In this document: positions 37,901 to 48,200 of the stretch, piece by piece
Position numbering within the stretch: position 1 is the first letter of the stretch
How the letters are laid out: every line of letters begins with the position of its first letter
Assembly (NCBI GenBank): GCA_963575645.1
Contig: OY754470.1
Span: 46,407,201 to 46,471,200 of the forward strand
DNA length: 64,000 nt
From: Xanthostigma xanthostigma
Taxonomy: Eukaryota; Arthropoda; Insecta; Raphidioptera; Raphidiidae
Direction: 5' to 3'
Notes under the pieces: model-generated
Seen by the model: only the letters and a program-made list of their open reading frames with translations
Told to the model about the DNA's origin: nothing
The model's database searches: none
Translations under genes and position numbers: made by a program

Positions 37901-40900
37901 AACATCTATACAGAAATAAAATTGAATAGTCTGTAATATCAAAATAACAACTTTTTACTAAATGCATATGAAAGTATATACGCTACGTATAACAAAAAAA
38001 AAAAAAACAATTTTTAAACTTTTTTTTGTCTGTTTGTTCTGGCTAATCTCCGAAACGACTGGACCGATTTTGACGGGACTTTCACTGGTAGAGAGCTGAT
38101 TGTATAAGGAATAACTTAGGCTAAAAAAAATAGGGAAATCTTCTCGTAAACTCTGCGAACTGAACAAACACGCGGGTTACAGCTAGTACATAAATATAAA
38201 TCGCTGGCGAGCTTTATACGGAATGTACCGATTAGAATCTATTTTGAGAGTGGCAAATGCCGTAAAATTTCATTGATTATTGTAAGTTTTATTGATATTT
38301 CCAAGGAAATAATATCATGGAATTTTAAATTTTTTTTATTTTTGGCGCTTTTTACGGCGTTTACCTCTCACAAAATGGCGTCTAATAGGCATAGGCGGTT
38401 ATGGGGTCCTCCGCAAATTAGTGTTATATATCTATGCTATCTATACTGATATTATAAAGAAGTAAAGTTTAGATGTAGGAGGTAATCTTCGAAACTACTC
38501 ATTCGATTTCAAAAATTGTTTTCACCAATATTTAGAATGGACCTTCAGGATGGACATAGGCTTAATATTATCGCGTTCAAATAGAAGCGCTTTTCGTGGA
38601 GACAAATTTTGAAACGTAAGTCGACGAAAAAACGGTGGCAATCCACAAACTCGGGCGAATCCGGACCGGACCATCATATAAAATAAACGGACATCCTCCA
38701 CACTATGGTGCATATGGTGCAAATAGACGTCACGAAAAAAATGCTTTTTGCAGGCAAGGCTTACATAACGTCAAAATTTGCTATTGCATTTATTTCAAAA
38801 CAGAATGAAATCATTTCTGAATTTACTGCCCTATATTAACACAACACAAAACCACATACATTCGTTATGGTAGTATAATTAGTATAGTACTACATACTTT
38901 GAACATTTTCTCCATCGTGTTTCCTGGACTGAATGAAGAAGTTTTACGAACAGGTTGAATTCTTGCCACGGGACTCAGATCTCTTGCTCCAGAATCCCAT
39001 TCCCAACTGTCCAACTTTCCTGGAAAAAAGCAAAACATATTCACAAAAAAAAACGTGTGAATCGCATGCGTCTGCAATGAAACTTAACGGGTTAAACATA
39101 TTTTGTAAACAAGTAAACACTAAACAGAAATGGGGCGTGTCGTGCGAGTTTCCCCCTCAACCCATTCGTGCCTAAACTACCAGTCGGCCAATCGGGTCGC
39201 TAGCAACTCATTTCCCCCACCTCTGACGGTGTTGTTTTACGTTTTCGTTACGATATTAAACAAAGTTACTCTTGTGACGGCTGAAGAAATTTCATTAAAT
39301 TCATTTCATAACTCATGTTCAAACCGTTACGACTTAATTGAAGTGGTACGAATATATTCGGATATGTTATGAAGGAGTGGGGTGATAACAAAAATTCCAA
39401 AAAATCGTTGCGTAAAGGTCGCTGCACACGAGACTAGCAGGTTTCAAGCGTGCTGTGGCGCGAAGGCTTTTGCATTCGCTTCACACGATGCGTGTTTTGA
39501 AGCTGGATTTGTAGATACTTTTGGTGTGCGCGCAGTAACAGTTCGAATGTTAACAAAAGATCGCATTTATTGTCTATGAGTAGAACGCACGCTGTGACGT
39601 CATGTTTGTTGGTGGGCGATTGCCCTTGTCGCCCACGTGACAAGGTACTGTTTCCTGATTGGTGGTTGCTCAAAATAAGTACGAAAAATAGCACGGATAC
39701 TAATTTTAAAATGGACCTTTGTGATCACACGCGAGCCCGCAGTTACGTCATTTCCATTTTCGCAACCAGCGCCTTAGCCAGCACAAGAGATATTACAATA
39801 GAGTACGCGAGTGAGCAGTGAAAGTGTCTGCAATTAAGAGAGAGAGAACAGTTCCTTATCTCTACGGTAACTAACGATGCAAAACAATGCTGATTTAAGT
39901 AAACAAATTTCTGGTTTTCTGCAGCGTTCTCTCTCTTAACTGAGGACACTTTCACTTACGGCTAGCATACGCACTAGCGTGTTCTAGATACTTATATCAG
40001 CAGTGATTCGAACGGTGCAATCAGCCTCGTGTGCAAGCCCTTTAATATTTGAACGTTCTGTAATCAGACACTCGACCTTAAAACAATGATAATTCGACTC
40101 TCGAGGGAAAAAACTGGTTGTTAAGGGACTTAGCTCTTTTATACCTTGACTATTTTCACTGCCGGTGTCACGTGCCACAGGACTATGAGCATCGGCACTC
40201 TTGATAGCGTCTATTTCAGGCCTCAAGGCCAATCTTCGTTGTAAAAACTGTTCGTATGATATTCTTCCTTGCGCGTCGGCTCCTAATTGCAACATCAGTT
40301 CATCCAGAGAATCTTCCAGACTCAATTCTCGGCAGACGGTCAATAGATCGTGACTGAAAATAAATATAAATTTTTACTCTTTTTGTTAAGATCAAATAAT
40401 AATATTGTTATTAATTTTAGAGCGCAGCGTTTGCTATTGTTGTATGAAAGACACAGTATTGTTACAGTTACAATATATTTTTCAACAGTGTCACTGTCGG
40501 TACTCAAACATGAAACTATCGCGGCGGGTGACTTAATCAGTTAGTCTACACTCTACAATGACACATCAGAACAATCAATCGTTCTCATAATAAGGCGTAT
40601 TTACAATTACTGTATTCCACATACTCCGAGAGCTAATTTTTTACAATTAGGCATCGCTGAATATGAATTTTGACTCTAGCGAGAGCTACTTTATAAGTGC
40701 AAATCTTTTTTTGTTGGAAAATTAATTATATATTATTTTTAACTGGTTAATGCATATACGGCGCGAGTTTAAATTTTCTATTTAATATACAGTGTAAAAC
40801 TCTATATATAGCGACACTCAAGGGACACTTTGTGGCGTTATTGAGAGTTGTCGTTAAACGGAGAGAAGAAATAATCCATTTTTTACGTCAATACACAAAG

Positions 40901-41583
40901 ATTTTCGTTTACTCGCCATGTTCAGAGTTTGTAAGTTTGTGGGCAACTAAGAATATGATAACTTATCAATAAGCAGCTGAGCTAAACATATGAAAGATAA
41001 TTCCAACAAACAAAAGAACGAATTTCTTAGAATCTTCGGTACGCATGATGTCGACAACAAAGCAACAAAATAACAAACAATTACTGTTTATTGCTTAATG
41101 ATGAGGTATTGTTGTCGTTATTCTGAATGGTGTGTCGTTATTTAGAGTGTAAGAGCAACAAGGTAAATCGAGTGACGTTAAATGGAGTTTACACTGTATA
41201 TTGATAAAGTTACTGCTCTAAGAAATATTCTTTTTTATAATACTCACTTTCAGTAAATGTACACAAAATTTACAACGGAAGCCTGTGAAATTCACAAATT
41301 ACAAAAGGTCGATATTTTTGAAATATGAACCCAAATCGATACTAGTCATTTTTTTTTAATTCAAATAACTCAGTAGTCTGTTGTTTCGACGAGCCATATT
41401 ATTGATACCAAAAATGCGTGTAAACACAAACATTAAAGGGTCAATATTGGTCATAAATCATAAAGTAACAAACCTGTCAATATAGCCATCGCCATCAGTA
41501 TCGCATGCTTGGAATAGACGTCTCACTCGTTCTTCATCATTCGCCGAGCTAGCGCTCTCACTAGCACAGTCTGTATCAGCCAT
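22998..41583 (-). CDS. MCC: MCC family protein (mutated in colorectal cancers homologue)
   Basis: Fourteen exons assemble to 1046 residues with consistent phases: 41474-41583, 40145-40353, 38898-39019, 34551-35210, 33689-33952, 33026-33407, 32551-32899, 31547-31689, 30430-30556, 27848-28046, 25723-25917, 24603-24796, 23651-23753, 22998-23081. Residues 28-39 form an EF-hand loop (DTDGDGYIDSHD); a second, degenerate loop sits near 58-69. Family blocks follow: SWEWDSGARDL (exon 3), YEEQLTELHSVIAELTRKL (exon 5), IAKMAERVRLR and LNSKIDNLKAQN (exon 7), LCGKYESNAVALRVALGFS (exon 8), LDLETAVLMQ (exon 10), then coiled coil to a final E-T-S-L, a class I PDZ ligand. MCC proteins are membrane-cortex scaffolds that bind Scribble-type PDZ proteins and affect migration and Wnt signalling in vertebrates; the insect role is inferred. 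Exon 4 (220 residues) shows no family similarity, and a small exon could be missing beside it. Confidence 0.93.
24328..24557. mobile_element. hAT-type MITE, CAT(G/A)GGCGTA family, copy 2
   Basis: Lies in MCC intron 12. The 230-bp element has ends CATAGGCGTAGTAA and TTGCTACGCCAATG and an exact 8-bp duplication AATTGCAT (24320-24327 and 24558-24565). Much of its interior matches the copy at 1790-2025 (for example GTTCATAGAAGCGAAATCGA). Confidence 0.9.
25022..25545 (-). repeat. Dispersed repeat, GGCCCGACAGGA family (reverse copy)
   Basis: Reverse-orientation relative of 14300-14800, inside MCC intron 11. It begins near GAAACCCTGCCGACAATATA and ends beyond GGCCCATTTTAAATAGGC. The divergence between copies is moderate. 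Confidence 0.65.
25546..25690 (+). repeat. 3'-end retroposon fragment (AACGTCGAG...GGGAAGTTA)
   Basis: Contains AAAACGTCGAGTTCTAATG, ACTCGATTTTCGA and, after a T-run, GTGGGAAGTTAA. The same ordered motifs occur at 52500-52690 and 63300-63450. This looks like the conserved tail of a retrotransposon or SINE family. Confidence 0.55.
26134..26360. mobile_element. hAT-type MITE, CAGGGACGGGCAAA family
   Basis: A 227-bp element in MCC intron 10, starting CAGGGACGGGCAAATC and ending GGGCCCAGGCCTG, with sub-terminal CGGGCCA/GGCCCG motifs. The flanks ATCTAGAG (26126-26133) and GTCTAGAG (26361-26368) match at 7 of 8 positions, consistent with a hAT target duplication. The CAG(G)GGTGGGCAAA-type start is typical of the superfamily. 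Confidence 0.85.
27474..27590. repeat. Dispersed repeat, GATGCTCGTCAATAGGTGG family, copy 2
   Basis: Nearly identical to 20181-20305. A more diverged relative (ATGATGCTGGTCAATAGACGG) lies near 26800-26840. The surrounding DNA at 26870-26940 and 27340-27390 also shares the phrase TATTGCCATCTAGCGGAT. Confidence 0.6.
28214..29150 (+). mobile_element. Ginger-like DNA transposon, internally deleted
   Basis: A 937-bp element with long imperfect terminal inverted repeats of about 180 bp. Both ends begin TGTTACCGG when read inwards and share CAGTCATACCTAGGTTTG-like and GTCCGCATTG motifs. A 4-bp duplication TATA flanks it (28210-28213 and 29151-29154). TGTNR-starting ends, 4-bp duplications and a retrovirus-type integrase are the known marks of Ginger transposons, and the interior carries the start of such an integrase. 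It is inserted in the left arm of the outer element at 28138-30398. Confidence 0.85.
28515..28896 (+). pseudogene. Decayed integrase N-terminus (Ginger/KRBA2-like)
   Basis: Two overlapping frames each encode part of one protein. The first (from 28515) has KARFLEKLESMQKPINSFYI and then a frame break near 28690-28710. The second continues with RYDVLLVGGIKKLI, a phrase typical of KRBA2-like transposon integrases, and then with the zinc-binding start VHKECGHAGRDIM, whose two histidines fit the HHCC finger. The two cysteines, the DDE core and the rest are missing, so the copy is inactive. Confidence 0.75.
29618..30379. mobile_element. 762-bp foldback transposon inserted in the outer element
   Basis: The ends CAGGGCGTCCCATTAAGAAT and ATTCTTAATGGGACACCCTG begin two long arms (ACCGCAGATTCTCCAATTCA / complement; ACTCCTGCCGTACGCCACTG / complement). 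The target duplication is TA (29616-29617 and 30380-30381). One arm has lost a segment. It resembles the element at 7205-8083 in plan and terminal CAGGG. Confidence 0.88.
30655..30881. mobile_element. TA-flanked MITE, AAGCC(G/A)GCCATACACTAT ends
   Basis: The left end AAGCCGGCCATACACTAT and right end ATAGTGTATGGCTGGCTT differ at one base when inverted. TA lies at each side (30653-30654, 30882-30883). Sub-terminal GATTGTCA/TGACAATC motifs recur many times. It lies in MCC intron 8. Confidence 0.82.
30972..31483. mobile_element. MITE with perfect 22-bp TIRs
   Basis: The left end GGCACTTCACATGGCTATTT and right end AAATAGCCATGTGAAGTGCC are exact inverted repeats over 22 bp. The 512-bp interior is rich in the phrase TATTTGNCAAATA. 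It lies in MCC intron 8, close to exon 8. No target duplication was recognised. Confidence 0.82.
32220..32489. mobile_element. MITE with CTTAGATTATAGATAAAT ends
   Basis: The left end CTTAGATTATAGATAAAT and right end ATTTATCTATAATCAAG are imperfect inverted repeats enclosing 270 bp of MCC intron 7. The interior holds GTAACGAACAG / CTCTTGCTGGCTCTT and no coding sequence. Confidence 0.6.
37247..37410. mobile_element. Foldback MITE with ~65-bp arms
   Basis: The left arm AGGTTTGTTCCAAGCAGCCA...GCATGCGCAGTAGCTAAA and right arm TTTAGCTACTGCGCATGCGG...TTGGAACAAACTT are near-perfect complements separated by about 30 bp. It sits in MCC intron 3. Confidence 0.82.
38010..38190 (+). repeat. Helitron-like short repeat, GACTGGACCGATTTTGACG family
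   Basis: Contains TGGCTAATCTCCGAAACGAC, GACCGATTTTGACGGGACTT and TAGAGAGCTGATTGTATAAG, and ends CACGCGGGTTACAGCTAGTA, a CTAG-T end like Helitron 3' termini. Non-coding. Confidence 0.55.
38440..38675 (+). repeat. Helitron-like short repeat, 'CCGGACCGG...' family, copy in MCC intron 3
   Basis: Shares with 3327-3551 the start GATATTATAAAGAAGTAAAG, the middle ACGTAAGTCGACGA and AACGGTGGCAATCC, and the end CGGGCGAATCCGGACCGGAC. The 3' terminus is altered (CATCATA instead of CGCTAGTA). Confidence 0.55.
39818..39957. repeat. Inverted repeat GTGAAAGTGTC / GACACTTTCAC
   Basis: The arms AGTGAAAGTGTCTGCAATTA with AGAGAGAGAAC, and GTTCTCTCTCTTAACTGAGG with ACACTTTCACTT, enclose about 70 bp between MCC exons 2 and 3. 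This may be the core of a larger MITE: CTGCACACGAG near 39420 faces CTCGTGTGCA near 40026. Confidence 0.6.
40790..41196. mobile_element. pogo/Tigger-like MITE
   Basis: A 407-bp element in MCC intron 1 with ends CAGTGTAAAACTC and GGAGTTTACACTG, TA at both flanks (40788-40789, 41197-41198), and sub-terminal GCGACACTC / GAGTGACGTTAAA motifs. The CAGTG-AAACTC-type end and TA duplication are typical of pogo-like Tc1/mariner elements. A diverged piece is seen near 54451-54530. Confidence 0.82.
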
Positions 41584-42260
41584 AACCTAACTTTCTTATT
41601 TCAATACATTGTGACATCTAACTTATTGCGAAATCATCTAACTTAATGATATCGATAATTATGTTGGTCTTTAGATTTTACAAGTCAATACACCAGTTTT
41701 ACTTGATTGTATACTAACTGAAAAAATACTTTCACTTGACTCGCGATTTTTCTTAAAATGTCAGGTGCCACACACAATATTTTAGTCCAATTCTGTTTTG
41801 TGTGAGGGTTTTTAAATACACAAGTTTCTCCCTGTTTGCAGGTAATGCTTATTATTTAAATTTAATAAAAAAATATACACTTTCACCACAACTTTGACTA
41901 ATAAATAGTGACAATTCGTAAAAAATATGTACATCTGTCAAATGCATGTCAAACAGCAATAAACAGAAGAAACACCCGCGCAGTGTTGCCAACATCGAAA
42001 ATCTGAACAAGAGATCTGAAATCGTTGGTAACCAACATTTTTTCGTGTAATATAAACATATCTACTCAAGTTTTATTCCGTTAAAATAGCAGTGTAAAAT
42101 TATATTCAACTATGAAATAATCACTAAATAATACACATTAATTAATTAAGCATTTATTTTATATATTTTTTTTATTGTTATTAGGTTTTTTTTTTGTTAT
42201 AGATAATAATAACGTTAAACAATTAATCTATCTACAATTTAAAATTAAAAATTGATTTGT
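41584..42260. other. Intergenic region between MCC 5' end and P450 3' end
   Basis: About 680 bp separate the MCC start codon from the P450 stop codon. The part nearest MCC should carry its promoter and 5' UTR; no TATA box at a convincing position was seen. The P450 poly(A) signals lie at its other end. Confidence 0.5.
42171..42176 (-). terminator. Poly(A) signal AATAAA for the P450 gene
   Basis: AATAAA on the minus strand, 85-90 bases after the P450 stop codon. A second AATAAA lies a few bases upstream (42154-42159). Either could be used. Confidence 0.5.
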
Positions 42261-45200
42261 TTAATCTCGTGGGACTATTTTAACCCAAAAATCTTTGGGT
42301 GAAACTATGAATCCGTCTATTTGATCTGAAATATCTGGCAAAGGTTGATTTTCTGGCTCCAAAAACGTAAAATGCTGGAGAATACCGGCCATAAAAAGAA
42401 ATAGGTTTTGTCTTGCAAAAGTTTCTCCTGCACATAAACGCTTACCTAAAAATTGAGATTTTTTAAAAAGAACATTCCAAATAGAATGCCAATCGAAATT
42501 ATATCTCAAAAAGTTATTTTACCTGCACCAAACGGGAAGCTTAAATCTTTTTTGACAAGGCTACCATTTTCATTTAAAAATCTTTCTGGTCTGAAATTTT
42601 CTGGGTCACCCCAAACTTTAGGATCCATATGGGCGTGATAAAGCGATGTAAAAACTACTGTTCCCTAAAAAAAAAAACAAAATTTGATTTGAAGCTCATT
42701 AAAAACCAGAAATATATTTGTCTGTTTATTTGGATTTTTAATGTTCCGCGCAAAACGGAACACTTCGGCCCGATTCACACTATAGTGCCGGTCACAGTTC
42801 GCTCTCGATCCAGTCTCGGTTCGGTAGACGATTCCTAAACAATAAACAATGAGCGTATTTATACTATCAGCACCACTCAAGTTCGGATCCAGCACGCTCC
42901 GGCACCGATCCGTTTAGAAGAATATTTTGCTAGAGCGTGATCGGACTTTGCGTGACTTGTATTTATAGTGTAAATACGTTTTTGTTTGAAATGCAATCAT
43001 TCGTGGATGAAACGTCGAACAAGTGCGTGCATCGAAATTATTCAGTGCGTTATGGCAACCGACAGATTATGGAACTCTGAAAAAGGTAATAAGCTTGGAT
43101 GCACCCACATTCTTCTTTTCGTTGTCTTGCGTTTCAATCTTTTCTTATTTGCCGTATCAATTCATCAAGAAGAATAGCTATAACAGCTAATTCTTCAACT
43201 GAAAAATCGAACGACGTTGTCAGACAACTAGAAAAACTATACTTTAGTCTTTAATAAATGAAATAAAGTAAAATTGTATTGCAAAGGAAATACATCCGAC
43301 TTCTTGCAAATCGAGATTGAACCGTGATCGAACCCAGATGATAATGTGGATACAGTAAGATTTTACTGGACCGAGAGCGAACCGTGGAATCATTTCGGCG
43401 TTCGTCCGTTCGTCTGTAACAAGTGCAGCATGCGACGTATCAAATAAGATATTAAAGAAAATGTACGAAAATCGAGTATTCCCGAAATTACTGCAGATCC
43501 TCAAAGTTTGAAAATCTTTCTCCACGCAAGTTCGGTTCGTATGTTGTTGACGTTATTATAAAGATTAATAGTTTATCCAAATACAGAGCTCTATCTATTT
43601 ACCTTTGGAATATCATATCCTTTGAATGTGGTGTCTTCCATTGCTACGTGAGGAAGACTGTTTGGTACAAGGGTTTCTTTTCTCATGGTTTCTCGTAACG
43701 TAGCTTCGGTGTACGGCATACTGAAAAAATTAATACGAAATTTGTTTTGTACTAAAAAGCGAAACAACTTCTGATTTGGACTATGGAGAATCTTCTGCTT
43801 CTACTCAAATCGGCATCACAACTTATTTTCTTTTTCGTATTTATATGATGATAACTCACCGTGGTCTGTCGTCAAGCGTAGGGAAGCGGCCCCGTCCCAC
43901 GACGTGATCAATTTCTGCTTGTATTTTCTTTTGAATGTGAGGATAACGAACAAGATACATTACCATGAAAGCCAGGGTCACTGTCGAAGCAGCTCCTGAC
44001 GGGAACAGAAAATCTATCGCTGCTATTGTTAACTGATCTTCTGCAATCAATATCCGCTATTAATAAAATTGTATAGCACGTTATGTTTTCATAACTGATG
44101 TTATGTTCTCCGCATGTGTCCGTTAAAAACACGAGCATTACGTATCTACAAATTAAATTTGCACCCGGGCGATGCCGGGCTGGATCGTTGGTACGATAAT
44201 TAAAGAGGAAATTTCAACATTTTTTATGGTAAAGAGCTTAGGATACACACAAAATAAGATTGTTACGAAGACCAATTACAGCTTTTTTTAATACCTACGC
44301 CTGTTCTAAATCTTCATTTTATTGCCTATATTAACCGATACAGAAAACTCTAATTTCACCCTGGGGATACTAAATTTTCAGGGTCTGAAGGATGATTTAG
44401 GACTCGGGTATGAAAACTACTAAAAAAATGTATACCTGAAAAGGTTCCAGAATCACCACTTTTTGTTAATTCCATTAATTTATTTAAATATAAATCTATG
44501 AAACTTCTATCAGGTTCTTCTTCAGTTGTTTCTTTGTGCTTGTTTATAATTCCCTAAAACAAAACACGAACGACTTCATGAAAATCTACACACAATTTCT
44601 TGCAGATAAAATTGAAAGTTGTTTAATCTTTTATAATAACGAATATAGAACATTGGAATGTAGAAAATATTCAGGCCTATTCTATTCTATTAGCAAAATA
44701 AGCACTAATGTGCTAAGCAGTAACTACCTAAATAACATTAGTGATCACCACGAAGCCTTTAATCAGAAGACCCAGCTTCCTATGCTTGCTGTGTTTCGAG
44801 ACGGACCGTTTTTTGTCGCACGCGAGATGGCGCTGTTATCACTACCTGGGAAAACTTCGGTTCTTTCCACCTGTGTTTGCCATAGTTACCAAAGTTGTTT
44901 AACTTCGCAGACACTACAAACATGTAAGCCATGAACGTGTGTGCTGACGCCATATTAGTTCATGCGACAGATATCGGTCCATCTCTACGCTCGAGCTGGT
45001 TCTCTATGGTTATGACTTCGTGGTGATCACAAATAGTGCTTATAAAGTTTATAATGAGTGCGGTTACCTAAGAACAGTAATTAGAACACAAATATGACAA
45101 AATAACTTCGACTAAATGAAATATTCTAGAACCATACCTGAATATATTTAACTAAAATGTCGCTGGACTTTATCAAATCTCGGTAACCAGTTTTATTTGG

Positions 45201-48200
45201 TGCGAAAAATCGTAACCATGGAGTGAGGGAAAGGACTCCTCCAGTTGGCAAACCGGACCTCAAAAATCGCAATCCGTTTCGAGCCACTTGCCTCAACAGT
45301 TTGTACTGGTGTCGAGGATACTGTTCCGATGCAAAAACCGTTAAATGGGCGTTGACCATGCCGGCATAAAATAGATCTGGCATCCGTACTACTAAATCAC
45401 CTTTTATTATCTCCTAGATTCACGAAAAACAAAAAGAAAATGGAGTCGTCACACCTTATTTTTTTTTTAAGTTAAATTCATTTAACGCGGTAGGGTAAAA
45501 TTGATTCTTGAGATTGAAAATGTAACGAACATGTCGCAATGTACGTATACCATATACTATAAAAACTGACTGTACTAGATTAAGCTAAGTTGGCGGCGAT
45601 ATAAAACACTTGTCTCGTAACCTAAAGGACATAGATTTGATTCCAGTGATCGGTGCCTACATTTTTTTTTTGCAATTATACCAGTTTTACTTCTGTAGTG
45701 TGTAGTGTAAAATGTACAGTCTTTTTTTAGTTGGAATAATTAAATTTGTAACACCACGTCTTAGAAAGCCACGCCGCCACTGGTATGGATTTATTAATTA
45801 GCCTTGTTCATAATAGGCAAGTGTTGGGACAAGACTAGGAAATCACAAAAATAAACAAGCAATTGCACTTCTTCGCCCTTCAAGTATAGAACTGATATCG
45901 ATAACAACGAACGGGCTCACGTATCGCATATACGTGTACAAAGGTGATCGTTTCGCGTCGGCCCGTTACCCGTTGACTAAAACTGTCGTTAACAAGAGCC
46001 CTAACTCCTTAGGTATATTTTGATACCTTACTATAACAATATTCGGAAATTTTTCTATAATAAAAAATTCCTAAACGTGGATTTTAAACATAGAACTATT
46101 TCATTACCGAAATGACGTAGATAATATCAATTAATACTTTCACCAGTTCTCAGTTTCTCAGATGGAACTGGGGGCTTGTAGTGGAGGAATCGTGGAAGCG
46201 CCGTTTAAACAGCGGCATCGCCATACGCTCGACTAAATTCTCAAATCTCAAGTCCAGATAACATTATACCTCATCTCCTGGTTTTGGTCCATAGCGTAAC
46301 ATTTCATCGATTTCTTTAATTTCTTGTTCGACCGCACTTTCCAGGTTCGCATGTCGCCTTCCGAAACCAAAATCTCTCAAATAACGTAGCGTAAATCTTC
46401 TTTGTTCATGCCAAAACGGGCCGTCCGTAAAAAATATACCTGTACATAAAAAATACTTAAAAAAAGAAATTGAATCTCCTTCAAAGAGGGTTTCTAAAAA
46501 GCGTAAAAGTACAAGGTTTTGAGGTCGGTATACTCGGTACCAACTTAATATCTATAATAAAATCTTTGATTTACGTCTAATAATCTTCAATAAATAAGAT
46601 TGGTCGATAATTTTATAGATATAAATATATAAAACTCAAAATTTGTCCATCAAATAAAAACGTTTGAATTCAAGTCTGATCATCATGAAATTTGAACACA
46701 CCATTCATCTGGGCAAATTAAAATAAACGTGTGTACTCATGTACCCGCCCCCCCTATTCGTTCTTTTGTATCCGGGTGAAACCGGGACGAACCGCTAGTA
46801 AGTATACAAAACTTGATAATAGTTAAATATAGGCGCTTATTTAATTGCTATTATGTTTTATGTTATACTTAAGTATATTAAATTTTGTCGACCTCATTTT
46901 GTTGCTTTACGCTTTTTAGTGACCCTTTTGAAGGAGGTTCAATTTTTTTTTAAGTTTTTTATTTTTTACTTTTTTTTCTTTCCTAATATTTAAATACTAA
47001 GCTAGAAAAAAAGACTGCTGAACCGATTTAAGTAAAATAGGAAAAGATTCTTTAAAATCGGTTATTAAATACTGGAGATCTGACGACATATTTAAAAAAA
47101 AAAACGACTGAATCGATTTTTATAAAAATGAGTTGATACCAGTCGAGAACAGAGTTGGGCAAACTACTTGAAAAAAGTAGTTGAGTATAACTACTAACTA
47201 CTTAAGCAAAAAAGTAGTTAAACTACTTGGTAGTTAAACTACTAACTACTAGTAGTTAGTAGTTAAAATTTTAACTACTTTTTTAACTACTATAATAATA
47301 ATAATAATATAAATCTCTGTATTTATGTCGTACAATCTGTACTTAATATCCCCAACATAAACAAATAAACGCAAAATAAAAAAGATGCAACGTTAAGAAT
47401 AGGTATAAAGTGTATTTTGTTTAAGATGCTTCTAAAATTACAAATAAACATGAATTTTTCGTTAAAAAACTATTGATAAAGATTTGTGCAAAATGAAAAT
47501 TATTTTAAATAATAAAAAATTACCAAATTAACAGACAAAATGTACTTATATTTAATAACAAAACGACGTTTCGGCCAAGATATTAGTCCTTTTCAAATGA
47601 ATATAAATAAAAAATTCTATACAAAAAACAACATTAAAAATTAAGAATCATGGGAGAAAACAAAAATAACATTAAGATAAAAAACAATTTACAATGTAGA
47701 AAAAATATATAGCTAGGTATATTACTGTCAATTGTCATCAAGTTTTCTATATTTTAATATTTCTTTTTGACATTCTAGTCTGTTAGTTGTTTTTTTTTTT
47801 AATTTACTGTTAGTTTTATTTTCTTCAATGATTACTATTTTTTGTAGAATTTTTGATTTATATTCATTTGAAAAGGGTAGATATCGTGGCCGAAATGTCG
47901 TGTTGTTATTAAATATGTATAAGTACATTTTGTCCAATTTTACCCATGATTAAATCATTATTTATTTATTTTAAAAGTAGTTAAAATTCAAAATAGGTAG
48001 TTAGATTACAAAAAAGTAGTTAGATTACAAAAAAGTAGTTAGATTACAAAAAAGTAGTTAGATTACAAAAAGTAGTTAGATTACAAAAAAGTAGTTAGAT
48101 TACAAAAAAGTAGTTAGATTACCTAAAGTAGTTAGAACTAAGTAGTTAACTACATTTTTAACTACTTTTTGTGATTACTATATAAATATTCAAAATAATA

